A DNA stretch of 6,323 bases from Trebonia sp. (GCA_030038035.1 JASHPP010000524.1:1-6323); one strand, 5' to 3'. Positions 1 through 5,833 are shown, numbered from the stretch's first letter. The notes: generated by a model not told the origin, from the sequence alone. A program made the numbers and translations.

Positions 1-15
1 TGGGGATCGCCACGG

Positions 16-1092
16 CTACCGCGCGATGAAGATGTACTCGTCGACCGACCGGCGTGCGGCCGCCTGGTGAGTGCCGTAATGATAAGTGTGCGGGATAGCG
101 CGCACTTCGACGTCCCGTTTCACCTCCAGGAGCAAGGTCGTGATCGTCTCCTTGTCAGGCAGAGCATTCGAACCGTAGGACAAGACGATCGCCCCCGCGT
201 CGGCGAACCGCTTGAAGGTGTCGCGAAATGCTTCGACGATCGTTCGCTTATTGCTGAAACCCGTGACCAGTTTCGGCAGCTTCTTCGTGAGCGTGCCCAT
301 CATCAGCGTGTCGCCCTGCCAGTACCGCGACAGCCCTTCGAGGAAGTGGAATCTCTTGATGTAGCAGTTGTCGTCGCTCGGTGGGGCGTACGGGGGATCG
401 AGGTACACAAGGTCGTATGGCCGTGCCTCCACCTGCGACGCCTCTTGCCGGGTTACCCGTGCCGCCGGACCTGAGAACACCGCGCGGTTATAGTCGTCCA
501 CATGCTCGACGAAGTGGTCCCGCATGGAAATTTGCAGATCGCGCCTGCCGTCGTCATAGCTGCTGAGGTCGCCGGAAATCGTGAAGACGCCGCGAGGCTG
601 CTTCCGGGCCGCCGACAATACGAGAGCGCTGATCGCGAGCGCTCGCTCGTGCCCGCGCATCACGCAGATGTGCGACCACGCCGAGTCGAGGAACGCGAGG
701 TCGCCCGGGTCGAAAAAGACACCGGTGAAGGTCTTGCGGATGAAATCACGGTCGTCAGCCGCCGGGCCGGTTATGCGCGCGACATCGGCTGCCGTGAGCC
801 GGGTCGAATTGTTAACCACCGCCGCGCTCGCTAGCACGCCTGGGAATCCGAGCATGTCGTTCGCCGTGACCGAGAATCCCTGTCGTTTCAGCAGGTAGGA
901 CACCACCCCCGAGCCAGAGAAGGCGTCTAGTGCGGTCTGGCCACCTAGCTCCGCAAAGACTTCAGCGAGATGGGGCAGCAGCTTGTACTTGCTGCCCATG
1001 TACCGGATGCGTGGATACAGAGCAGCCGTCAGCGCTGCCGCGTCGAAGTGATGGCCGAACAGCGGCACCGCCGCCAGATCCACCGTGGACAC
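16..1092 (-). CDS. D12-class N6-adenine DNA methyltransferase
   Basis: Predicted S-adenosylmethionine-dependent enzyme that methylates N6 of adenine in a specific DNA site. Seen in the 358-aa product: RYMGSK near residues 30-35, typical of the Dam/D12 N-terminus; DAFSGSG at 56-62, the SAM-binding motif I; ND at 78-79; and the catalytic LDPPY at 231-235. The order motif I then DPPY is that of the alpha/D12 group. It is longer than E. coli Dam (about 278 aa), and the extra length probably lies in the target-recognition part between motif I and DPPY (inference). The start is GTG at 1092, chosen because CCTCCC (GGGAGG on the coding strand) lies 9 nt upstream; the stop is TAG. Base composition is visibly lower in GC than the other genes (about 57% in 121-180), which suggests transfer. 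No restriction endonuclease is visible, but only 15 bases lie downstream, so orphan and restriction-modification roles both remain open. The target site is unknown. Confidence 0.9.
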   Translation of the reverse strand: MSTVDLAAVPLFGHHFDAAALTAALYPRIRYMGSKYKLLPHLAEVFAELGGQTALDAFSGSGVVSYLLKRQGFSVTANDMLGFPGVLASAAVVNNSTRLTAADVARITGPAADDRDFIRKTFTGVFFDPGDLAFLDSAWSHICVMRGHERALAISALVLSAARKQPRGVFTISGDLSSYDDGRRDLQISMRDHFVEHVDDYNRAVFSGPAARVTRQEASQVEARPYDLVYLDPPYAPPSDDNCYIKRFHFLEGLSRYWQGDTLMMGTLTKKLPKLVTGFSNKRTIVEAFRDTFKRFADAGAIVLSYGSNALPDKETITTLLLEVKRDVEVRAIPHTYHYGTHQAAARRSVDEYIFIAR

Positions 1093-1101
1093 GATTGTAG
1101 A

Positions 1102-1107
1102 CCTCCC
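1102..1107 (-). promoter_or_regulatory. Ribosome binding site of the methyltransferase
   Basis: Reads GGGAGG on the minus strand, 9 nt before the GTG at 1092. It fixes that GTG as the start over the second in-frame GTG at 1083, which would be 18 nt away. It is one of only two clear Shine-Dalgarno sequences in the window. Confidence 0.7.
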
Positions 1108-1223
1108 GTGCTGCCTTCCAACGAACGCTATCGGGTGCCTACGACGTTTCCAGGGAACTTGGCCCGGACACCGCGTGGCGCGTTACAATTACGCCTGGCC
1201 TGGGGTCAGCAGATTTGACCGAG

Positions 1224-1236
1224 CCCGCAGCGCGGG
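1224..1236 (-). terminator. Small GC hairpin just after the GlxA-like gene
   Basis: CCCGC and GCGGG form a 5-bp stem with a 3-nt loop, immediately beyond the stop codon of the GlxA-like regulator. No T tract follows, so it is at best a weak terminator or 3'-end stabiliser. The rest of the 145-bp gap (1093-1237) between the two minus-strand genes holds only the methyltransferase ribosome binding site and no convincing minus-strand promoter. Confidence 0.25.
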
Positions 1237-1237
1237 A

Positions 1238-2230
1238 TCAGACCGCGGGGGCGCAGAAGGCGCGGCGGTATGCCTGCGGATTGGTCCGCAGCGCCCGGTG
1301 GAAGTGCTTGCGCAGGTTGTCCGGGCTGCCGAAGCCGCTCTTGCGCGCGACGAGGTCGATGGGCAGGTCGCTGGTTTCGAGCAGCCGCTGGGCGAGCCTG
1401 AGCCGTTCGCGCACGAGCCACGCCAGCGGGGTCGTCCCGGTACTGGCCAGGAACCGCCTGGCGAACGTGCGCGGGCTCATCGCCGAGCGCGCGGCCAGCT
1501 CGTTGACCGTCACCGGCTCGTCCAGGTGCTCCCGCAGCCAGCCGATCGTGGCCGCGAACAGGTCGCCGTCGCCGACGGCGGGCATCGGCGTCTCGATGTA
1601 CTGTGCCTGCCCGCCCGGCCGGTGCAGCGGGACGACGAGGTCCCTGGCCACCCGCGCGGCGATCTCGGTCCCGTAGTCCCGCTGCACCACGTGCAGGCAC
1701 AGGTCCAGGCTGGCCGCGCTCCCCGCGGAGGTGAGCAGGTCCGTTTCGTCGACGTAAAGCACCCCCGGGTCGACCCGGACCCGGGGATACCGGCGCGCCA
1801 GTTCAGCGCACTCGGACCAGTGCGTGGTCGCCGTGTGCCCGTCGAGGATCCCGGCGGCAGCCAGGATGAACGCGCCCGTGCACAGCGAGAGCACGCGCCG
1901 TCCCCGCGACCGGGCCAGCCGCAGGGCGTCGAGCACCGCGCCGGGGACCGCGGCGGGGACCTCGCCGGGGGCCGAGGCCGGCGGCACCACGACGGTCTGC
2001 GCGGTGTGCAGCGCGTCCAGGCCGCAGGGGATCTCCATCCGCAACCCGGCGTCGGTGGTGACCGCCGCAGTGGCAGCGCAGACGGACAGGCGGTACAGCG
2101 GGCGCCCGGAACCCGTGGTGACGTCGGTGCCGAACACGTCGCACGCCGCGGCGAACTCGAACAGCGACAGTCCGTCGTAAGCCAGCACAGCGACCCCGGG
2201 CGCAAGCGTGGCAGTTTTGTCGTGCACCAT
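1238..2230 (-). CDS. GlxA-family regulator: DJ-1/PfpI domain plus AraC-type HTH
   Basis: Cytoplasmic transcription regulator of 330 aa, the usual size for the GlxA family. Residues about 11-190 form a DJ-1/PfpI (class I amidotransferase-like) domain, with VAVLAYDG near the start and SLCTGAFILAAAGILDG at 115-131. Cys117 in it sits at the family's nucleophile-elbow position. Residues about 225-325 form the AraC-type double helix-turn-helix: VNELAARSAMSPRTFARRF, then LVARKSGFGSPDNLRKHFHR. In this family the N-terminal domain is thought to sense a small ligand, which is unknown here. The ATG at 2230 is chosen because it places the DJ-1 domain at the N-terminus; an in-frame extension to 2326 would overlap the divergent gene. 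There is no Shine-Dalgarno sequence upstream, so the transcript may be leaderless or nearly so. Its place 49 bp from a divergent gene suggests that it controls itself and that neighbour. Confidence 0.92.
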   Translation of the reverse strand: MVHDKTATLAPGVAVLAYDGLSLFEFAAACDVFGTDVTTGSGRPLYRLSVCAATAAVTTDAGLRMEIPCGLDALHTAQTVVVPPASAPGEVPAAVPGAVLDALRLARSRGRRVLSLCTGAFILAAAGILDGHTATTHWSECAELARRYPRVRVDPGVLYVDETDLLTSAGSAASLDLCLHVVQRDYGTEIAARVARDLVVPLHRPGGQAQYIETPMPAVGDGDLFAATIGWLREHLDEPVTVNELAARSAMSPRTFARRFLASTGTTPLAWLVRERLRLAQRLLETSDLPIDLVARKSGFGSPDNLRKHFHRALRTNPQAYRRAFCAPAV

Positions 2231-2279
2231 GTCAATTGTGCCACTGTTGACGGCCGACGGCGCGGCTGAGACTGGTGCC
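2231..2279. promoter_or_regulatory. Shared divergent promoter/operator region
   Basis: Only 49 bp separate the GlxA-like start (2230) from the start of the unknown gene (2280), so both promoters must overlap here or extend into the genes. Two repeat patterns are visible. GTCAA (2231-2235) and TTGAC (2247-2251) form an inverted repeat with an 11-nt spacer. GTGCCA occurs twice in direct orientation (2238-2243 and 2275-2280), 37 bp apart, the second ending on the A of the divergent gene's ATG. Either could be the site of the regulator. TTGACG at 2247-2252 resembles a -35 box, but no good -10 follows at normal spacing. Confidence 0.5.
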
Positions 2280-2771
2280 ATGCGTTCGGAACAGAGCATC
2301 CTCGTTCTCGGTGATCCGCTCGTCATGCGGCCGCGCCGGCTGGCCGACCGGGTGCTGGCCCGGGCGTTCGGCGGGCGGCTGGACGGCGAGCTGGCCGCCG
2401 GCGCCGTGCCGGAATCCAGCGTGCTGCGGGCCGCGCGCGCTCAGGAGATCGTGTCGCTGCGCCTGCGCCGGGAGATGGCAGGCGACTGGGACCACCTGCT
2501 GCGGGTCGCCTGCGCCAACGCGACGGACGAGCGAAGGCTGTTCATCTGCGCGGACCGGATCGCCGCCGCCGCGCCCGCCATCCGCGAGCTCACGACGAAG
2601 CTGGTCGCCCCGCTGCCAGTGCGGGCACGCGGCGTGGCGATGGCGAGCGTGCTGCTGACCGACGCCGCCGGCCCGGTGTACAACGAGAACAGCCGCCTCA
2701 CCCTGGCGGCCGCGCTGGCGGCCGCGATATCCCAGCTCGACCCGGCCCTGCCGCTCACCGACGCGGCGTAG
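2280..2771 (+). CDS. Conserved-looking protein of unknown function, divergent from the GlxA-like regulator
   Basis: I do not recognise a named family for this 163-aa protein. It begins MRSEQSILVLGDPLVMRP, has no signal peptide and no clear membrane segment, and looks soluble and mostly helical, rich in Ala, Arg and Leu. A basic stretch (residues about 16-33) is followed by PESSVLRAARAQEIVSLRLR, and two cysteines lie in ACANATDERRLFICADRI. A small-residue segment near the C-terminus, LAAALAAAISQL, is amphipathic. ATG 2280 is preferred over the upstream in-frame GTG at 2208, because that longer form would overlap the regulator gene and its added residues look non-coding. There is no obvious Shine-Dalgarno sequence. 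Strong GC third-position bias supports real coding. The divergent layout suggests control by the GlxA-like protein (inference). Confidence 0.72.
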   Translation: MRSEQSILVLGDPLVMRPRRLADRVLARAFGGRLDGELAAGAVPESSVLRAARAQEIVSLRLRREMAGDWDHLLRVACANATDERRLFICADRIAAAAPAIRELTTKLVAPLPVRARGVAMASVLLTDAAGPVYNENSRLTLAAALAAAISQLDPALPLTDAA

Positions 2772-2778
2772 TCCGCTA

Positions 2779-2817
2779 GGTCCAGGTGTCGTCCCGAACC
2801 GGGCGCCTGGTCCAGGT
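2779..2817. repeat. Pair of direct repeats GGTCCAGGT
   Basis: GGTCCAGGT occurs at 2779-2787 and 2809-2817, each followed by one base and TCG, 30 bp apart. The second copy also forms the palindrome CCTGGTCCAGG (2806-2816). Between them, CCCG and CGGG (2793-2803) make a small hairpin. This lies just past the stop of the unknown gene, so it could belong to its 3' end or be an upstream regulatory site for the sugar kinase. Confidence 0.4.
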
Positions 2818-2903
2818 ATCGCCGGCGCGGCGGGGGTGTGTGCTCGTAGTCATGGTGTACTCCGTGAGACGATGTCCGGAACGGCCGGATATGCCGTTGT
2901 GTA

Positions 2904-2933
2904 ATCGGCCCGATGCGTAGCGTATCGATACGC
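2904..2933. promoter_or_regulatory. Two palindromes upstream of the sugar kinase, probable operator
   Basis: ATCGGCCCGAT (2904-2914, 5-bp arms around one base) is followed by a perfect 14-bp palindrome GCGTATCGATACGC (2920-2933), ending 22 bp before the kinase ATG. The region is AT-richer than its surroundings, as promoters usually are. A weak -35/-10 pair, TTGTGT (2897-2902) and TAGCGT (2918-2923), has a short 15-bp spacer, and its -10 overlaps the 14-bp palindrome. A repressor of LacI, GntR or similar type would fit such a site, but none is encoded in the window. Confidence 0.5.
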
Positions 2934-2955
2934 AGAGCAATCGTCAAATAACTCT

Positions 2956-4431
2956 ATGTCATCATCGACTGTAGGACCCGCGTTTCTCGGCATCGATCTC
3001 GGCACCAGCCAGCTCAAGGCGCTGCTGACCAGCCCAGGCGCCCCGGGCGCCCGGGGCACCCCGGGCGGCCACGTCCTCGGGCGCGGCCGCGCGCAGTATC
3101 CGGTCACCGTGCCGGCTGCCGGGCAGGCCGAGACCGGCCCCGCCGACTGGTGGCGCGCCGCCGCCGGGGCCGTCCGCGAGGCCCTCGCCGCCGCGGCCGC
3201 CGGCGGCGCCCGCGCCGAGGTCGCCGGGATCGCCGTCGCGGGCCAGATGCACGGCGTGGTCCTCACCGACCGCGCGGGCGTCCCGCTGCGCCCCGCCATC
3301 CTGTGGCTGGACCGCCGCGCCGCCGCGGAGGCGGCGGCCTACCGCGAACTGCCCGCGCGGCTCACTCGCCCGCTCGGCAATCAGCCGTCACCGGGCATGG
3401 CCGGCCCGATCCTGCGCTGGCTGACCCGGCACGAGCCGGCGACCGTGCGCGACGCCCGCTGGGCGCTGCAGCCGAAGGACTGGCTGCGGCTGCGGCTGAC
3501 CGGCGCGGCCGCGACCGACCCGACCGACGCGTCGGGCACGCTGCTGTTCGACCTCACCCGCGGCGGCTGGGCGACGGAGGTCATCGCAGCGCTGAGCCTG
3601 CCGGGAGAAAAGCTGCCTGACATCCGCGAGCCCACCCAGCTCGCCGGCCGCCTGCTGCCCGCCGCCGCGGCCCACCTGGGGCTCACCCCCGGCATCCCCG
3701 TCGCGACCGGCGCCGCGGACACCGCGGCCGCGCTGCTGGCGGCGAACCCGCCCGCGGACGCCGCGCTGCTCACCCTGGGCACCGGCGGACAGTGGGCCGT
3801 CCCCGCGGCCGCGTTCCATCCCGCGCCGAACACCAATGTGTTCCGTGCCGTCGGCGGCGGCCTCTACCAGCTGGCTCCTGCGCAGAACGTCGGGGTGACA
3901 CTGGACTGGGTAAGAGCCCTCCTCGACGTCTCCTGGCAGGACCTGTACGACACCGCGGCCCGGCCGTGGCGCGCCGATACCCCGCTCTTCCTGCCCTACC
4001 TGACGCAAGAGCGCTTGGACGCGCCGGCGAGCGGCGGGTGGGCGGGCCTTACCCTCGCCCATCGCAAGGACGACCTGCTGCGCGGCGCGCTTGAGGGGGT
4101 CGCGTTCCTGCTGCGGGCGCGGCTCGCGGACCTGCGCGCCGCGGGCCACGAGCCGCGCAGTGTCGTCATCGGCGGCGGGGGCGCCCGCCACCCGGCCTGG
4201 CGGCAGCTGCTCGCCGACGTGCTCGGCCTGCCGCTGCGCCCGGCGAGCACGACCTGGCTCAGCGCGACCGGCGCCGCCCAGGTCGCCGCCGCGGCGGCAG
4301 GAGCGCTGCTGGAGGGAGCAGCCTGGGACCGTTCGGGGGAGGAGCCGGACGTGATCACTCCCGCGGCGCCGGACGCGGCGAGCGCCGGCTACGGCCGTTT
4401 CCTCAATCGAATATTTGTAGCCGCGAACTAA
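2956..4431 (+). CDS. xylB: FGGY-family carbohydrate kinase, probably xylulokinase
   Basis: Likely phosphorylates D-xylulose with ATP to give xylulose 5-phosphate, in the cytoplasm. The 491-aa length matches XylB (484 aa in E. coli). N-terminal FGGY domain: GIDLGTSQLKALL at 12-24 (phosphate 1 loop), AGQMHG at 95-100, AILWLDRR at 114-121, PKDWLRLRLTG at 173-183, DPTDASGT at 188-195. C-terminal domain: GAADTAAALL at 252-261, where Asp255 matches the XylB catalytic base; LGTGGQ at 274-279; and IGGGGARHPAWRQLLAD at 405-421 (adenosine loop). The canonical SGERTPH motif is changed to TQERLDAP (350-357), so the true substrate may be another ketose or polyol. A Gly-Pro-rich insert at 28-38 looks unusual. 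The start at ATG 2956 fits the family N-terminus, though no Shine-Dalgarno sequence is visible. The xylA isomerase and a sugar transporter are absent from the window. Confidence 0.88.
   Translation: MSSSTVGPAFLGIDLGTSQLKALLTSPGAPGARGTPGGHVLGRGRAQYPVTVPAAGQAETGPADWWRAAAGAVREALAAAAAGGARAEVAGIAVAGQMHGVVLTDRAGVPLRPAILWLDRRAAAEAAAYRELPARLTRPLGNQPSPGMAGPILRWLTRHEPATVRDARWALQPKDWLRLRLTGAAATDPTDASGTLLFDLTRGGWATEVIAALSLPGEKLPDIREPTQLAGRLLPAAAAHLGLTPGIPVATGAADTAAALLAANPPADAALLTLGTGGQWAVPAAAFHPAPNTNVFRAVGGGLYQLAPAQNVGVTLDWVRALLDVSWQDLYDTAARPWRADTPLFLPYLTQERLDAPASGGWAGLTLAHRKDDLLRGALEGVAFLLRARLADLRAAGHEPRSVVIGGGGARHPAWRQLLADVLGLPLRPASTTWLSATGAAQVAAAAAGALLEGAAWDRSGEEPDVITPAAPDAASAGYGRFLNRIFVAAN
3040..3057. 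repeat. Perfect 18-bp GC palindrome inside the kinase gene
   Basis: GCCCCGGGCGCCCGGGGC is its own reverse complement and lies about 85 nt into the coding region, within the Gly-Pro-rich insert. It consists only of G and C. It could form a hairpin near the 5' end of the mRNA, or simply be a by-product of GC-rich repeat expansion. Confidence 0.6.
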
Positions 4432-4470
4432 ACACCCTAGCGGAGCTAATGACGCGGTAACAAGGCCAGG

Positions 4471-4514
4471 TTTGCCCGCACGGGGCACGCTGATCGGACA
4501 GTGACGCGGGCAAA
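4471..4514. promoter_or_regulatory. Inverted repeat TTTGCCCGC / GCGGGCAAA between kinase and amidohydrolase
   Basis: Perfect 9-bp arms at 4471-4479 and 4506-4514 with a 26-nt spacer; the arm centres are 35 bp apart. The right arm lies within the spacer of the candidate promoter at 4501-4529, as a repressor site would. Without a T tract and with a long loop it is a poor rho-independent terminator for the kinase gene, although that reading is not excluded. Confidence 0.5.
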
Positions 4515-4529
4515 GGCTGCTGCGATAAT
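4501..4529 (+). promoter_or_regulatory. Candidate promoter of the amidohydrolase gene
   Basis: GTGACG (4501-4506, four of six matches to TTGACA) and GATAAT (4524-4529, five of six matches to TATAAT) are separated by exactly 17 bp. Transcription would begin near 4536, leaving a leader of about 28 nt that contains the ribosome binding site at 4552. This is the best sigma-70-like promoter in the window and suggests the amidohydrolase need not depend on read-through from the kinase. Confidence 0.5.
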
Positions 4530-4551
4530 CGCTCCCATCTGGATTGAGCGC

Positions 4552-4557
4552 AAGGAA
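4552..4557 (+). promoter_or_regulatory. Ribosome binding site of the amidohydrolase
   Basis: AAGGAA lies 7 nt before the ATG at 4565. It selects that start over the upstream in-frame TTG at 4544. Confidence 0.7.
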
Positions 4558-4564
4558 ATCGTGT

Positions 4565-5485
4565 ATGAGCCTGGAGCATGAATCTTCGGCGCGGCCGGCA
4601 TCGATGGACATCGACAGCCTGGTCGCGATTGACGTGCACACGCACGTGCACCGGTCCGTCAACGCGCCGTCGGACGACCCGGAGGGCAACGAGCATCTGG
4701 CCGCGATGGCCGCCTACTTCAGGACGGCGGCGGCCGCGTTCACCGTTGACGACCTGGCCGCGTACTACCGCGAGCGGCACATGGCGGCCGTCACGTTCAC
4801 GATCGACGTCAAGGACCAGCCGGCCGACCCGGCGCGGTCCACCAGCGAGGAGATCGCCGAGCGCGCCAGGGACAACGCCGACGTCATCATCCCGTTCGGC
4901 AGCGTGGACCCGGCGCGCGGCGCCGAGGGCGTCGCTATGGCCAAGCGGCTCATCGAGGACTACGGCGTCAAGGGCTTCAAGTTCCACCCGAGCGCGCAGG
5001 CGTTCTACCCGAACGACCGGGCCGCCTACCCGCTGTACGAGGTGATCGAGGCGGCCGGGCTGCCCGCGCTGTTCCACACCGGGCAGACCGGCGCCGGGGC
5101 CGGCACCAGGGGCGGCGGCGGCATCAGGCTCGCCTACTCCAACCCGATGTACCTGGACGACGTGGCCGTGGACTTCCCTGACATGCCGATCATCCTCGCG
5201 CACCCGTCGTTCCCTTGGCAGGAGGAGGCGCTAAGCGTCGCCACCCACAAGCCGCAGGTCTACATCGACCTGTCCGGGTGGTCGCCGAAGTACTTCGCGC
5301 CCATCCTCGTGCAGTACGCGAACACGCTGCTGAAGGACAAGGTGCTGTTCGGGACGGACTTCCCCGTGCTCACCCCGGAGCGGTGGATGTCGGACCTGGA
5401 GAAGACCGCGATCAGGGACGAGGTCAAGCCGGGCATCTTCAAGAACAACGCGATCCGCCTGCTGGGCCTCGACAAGCCCGCCTAG
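4565..5485 (+). CDS. Amidohydrolase-2 family metal-dependent hydrolase/decarboxylase
   Basis: A TIM-barrel enzyme of 306 aa in the amidohydrolase-2 group, which includes ACMSD-type decarboxylases, sugar lactonases and some acyl-CoA hydrolases. Visible motifs in order: DVHTHVH at 23-29, the HxH metal pair (His25, His27) at the end of the first strand; KGFKFHPS at 136-143; LFHTGQTG at 169-176, with metal-ligand His171; ILAHPSFPW at 210-218, with His213; and LFGTDFP at 261-267, with the catalytic Asp265. All expected metal and catalytic positions are present, so it should be active. There is no signal peptide, so it is probably cytoplasmic. The glycine-rich loop after His171 (residues 175-186) may shape the substrate pocket. 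The substrate cannot be read from sequence: a lactone would suit the kinase neighbour, while an aromatic acid or acyl-CoA would suit other subgroups. It has its own probable promoter. Its TAG stop abuts the insertion-sequence remnant. Confidence 0.88.
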   Translation: MSLEHESSARPASMDIDSLVAIDVHTHVHRSVNAPSDDPEGNEHLAAMAAYFRTAAAAFTVDDLAAYYRERHMAAVTFTIDVKDQPADPARSTSEEIAERARDNADVIIPFGSVDPARGAEGVAMAKRLIEDYGVKGFKFHPSAQAFYPNDRAAYPLYEVIEAAGLPALFHTGQTGAGAGTRGGGGIRLAYSNPMYLDDVAVDFPDMPIILAHPSFPWQEEALSVATHKPQVYIDLSGWSPKYFAPILVQYANTLLKDKVLFGTDFPVLTPERWMSDLEKTAIRDEVKPGIFKNNAIRLLGLDKPA

Positions 5486-5488
5486 CGG

Positions 5489-5540
5489 CAATGCCGGGGA
5501 GTTAAGGTCCGGGAGCAGTGGTCGGGGACCGTCGTCGGCG
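5489..5540 (+). repeat. Left terminal inverted repeat
   Basis: Contains GGGGAGTTAAGG followed by TCCGGGAGCAG at 5496-5518, perfectly complementary to the right end. The next 22 bp match the right end in 16 positions, and the outer 7 bp in 5. Confidence 0.85.
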
Positions 5541-5553
5541 TGTCCTCCTTTCG

Positions 5554-5833
5554 CCTCGGTAGGGGCGCTAGGTCGCCGGGCTCGCCGGTGGTGTTGTGGC
5601 TGTCGCCGTACCTGGTGCCTCCGGCTACCCCGACATCCCTGACTGGGCCAGCTGCGCCAACGGCCCGGCTGTATCGGGCCGGCTGCGCCAATGGCCCAAT
5701 TGCCTCCGCCGTCGAAGCCGCCCAGACCATAGCTACCGGCGCCCGCAACATCACCAGCGAGCCCGGCGACACCGGCCGCGCGGTCCTGGCCAGCCGCCGC
5801 CGACGATCTTTGACCGCTGCTCCCGGACCTTAA
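5554..5833 (+). pseudogene. Decayed transposase fragment, probably ISAs1 family
   Basis: Read from 5554, the frame gives PR, stop, GR, stop, then VAGLAGGVVVAVAVPGASGY and PDIPDWASCANGP. This resembles the N-terminal region of ISAs1-type transposases (DPR..RG.R, then a hydrophobic helix ending in GA.SY..I..WA, from family knowledge). The TAG codons at 5560-5562 and 5569-5571 break it. After a 31-bp duplication the frame moves by one base and continues CANGPIASAVEAAQTIATG, then ARNITSEPGDTGRAVLASR, to a TAA at 5831-5833. The latter part is vaguely like the C-terminal tail of the same family. The DDE catalytic middle is absent, so this is an internal-deletion relic. No start codon or ribosome binding site is convincing. 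Confidence 0.5.
5645..5697. repeat. 31-bp-period tandem duplication inside the element
   Basis: The 22-mers at 5645-5666 and 5676-5697 (core GCTGCGCCAA, then C or T, then GGCCC) agree in 20 of 22 positions and lie 31 bp apart. Both copies encode CANGP, in frames that differ by one base. The repeat sits almost at the centre of the element. Confidence 0.75.

Noticed and set aside
1..15. Possible downstream partner gene of the methyltransferase
   Set aside because: Only 15 bases are available beyond the stop codon, too few to call anything.
1159..1189. Plus-strand promoter TTGGCC / TACAAT
   Set aside because: TACAAT is near consensus, but the spacer is 19 bp, the -35 is poor, and no plus-strand gene lies downstream. 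An antisense transcript into the GlxA-like gene is possible but unsupported.
1085..2269. 394-codon open frame on the plus strand across the GlxA-like gene
   Set aside because: It is antisense to a clearly recognisable regulator. Its product is low-complexity Arg/Gly/Pro-rich and matches no family, as expected of a GC-driven shadow frame.
2231..2326. N-terminal extension of the GlxA-like protein starting at 2326
   Set aside because: It adds 32 residues without family similarity and overlaps the start of the divergent gene; ATG 2230 fits the domain boundary.
4544..4564. TTG start for the amidohydrolase at 4544
   Set aside because: The ribosome binding site at 4552-4557 lies downstream of it and is well placed for ATG 4565.
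3388..4689. 433-codon open frame on the minus strand across the kinase gene
   Set aside because: The opposite strand has all FGGY motifs in order; this frame is a Gly/Arg/Ala-rich shadow that also runs into the next gene.
4403..5203. 266-codon minus-strand frame over the amidohydrolase
   Set aside because: It overlaps a gene with complete metal-binding motifs; its Val/Arg/Gly-rich product has no recognisable domain.
5482..5772. 96-codon minus-strand frame inside the element
   Set aside because: It has no ribosome binding site and no family resemblance; part of it is simply the terminal repeat read in reverse. The plus-strand frames resemble a transposase better.
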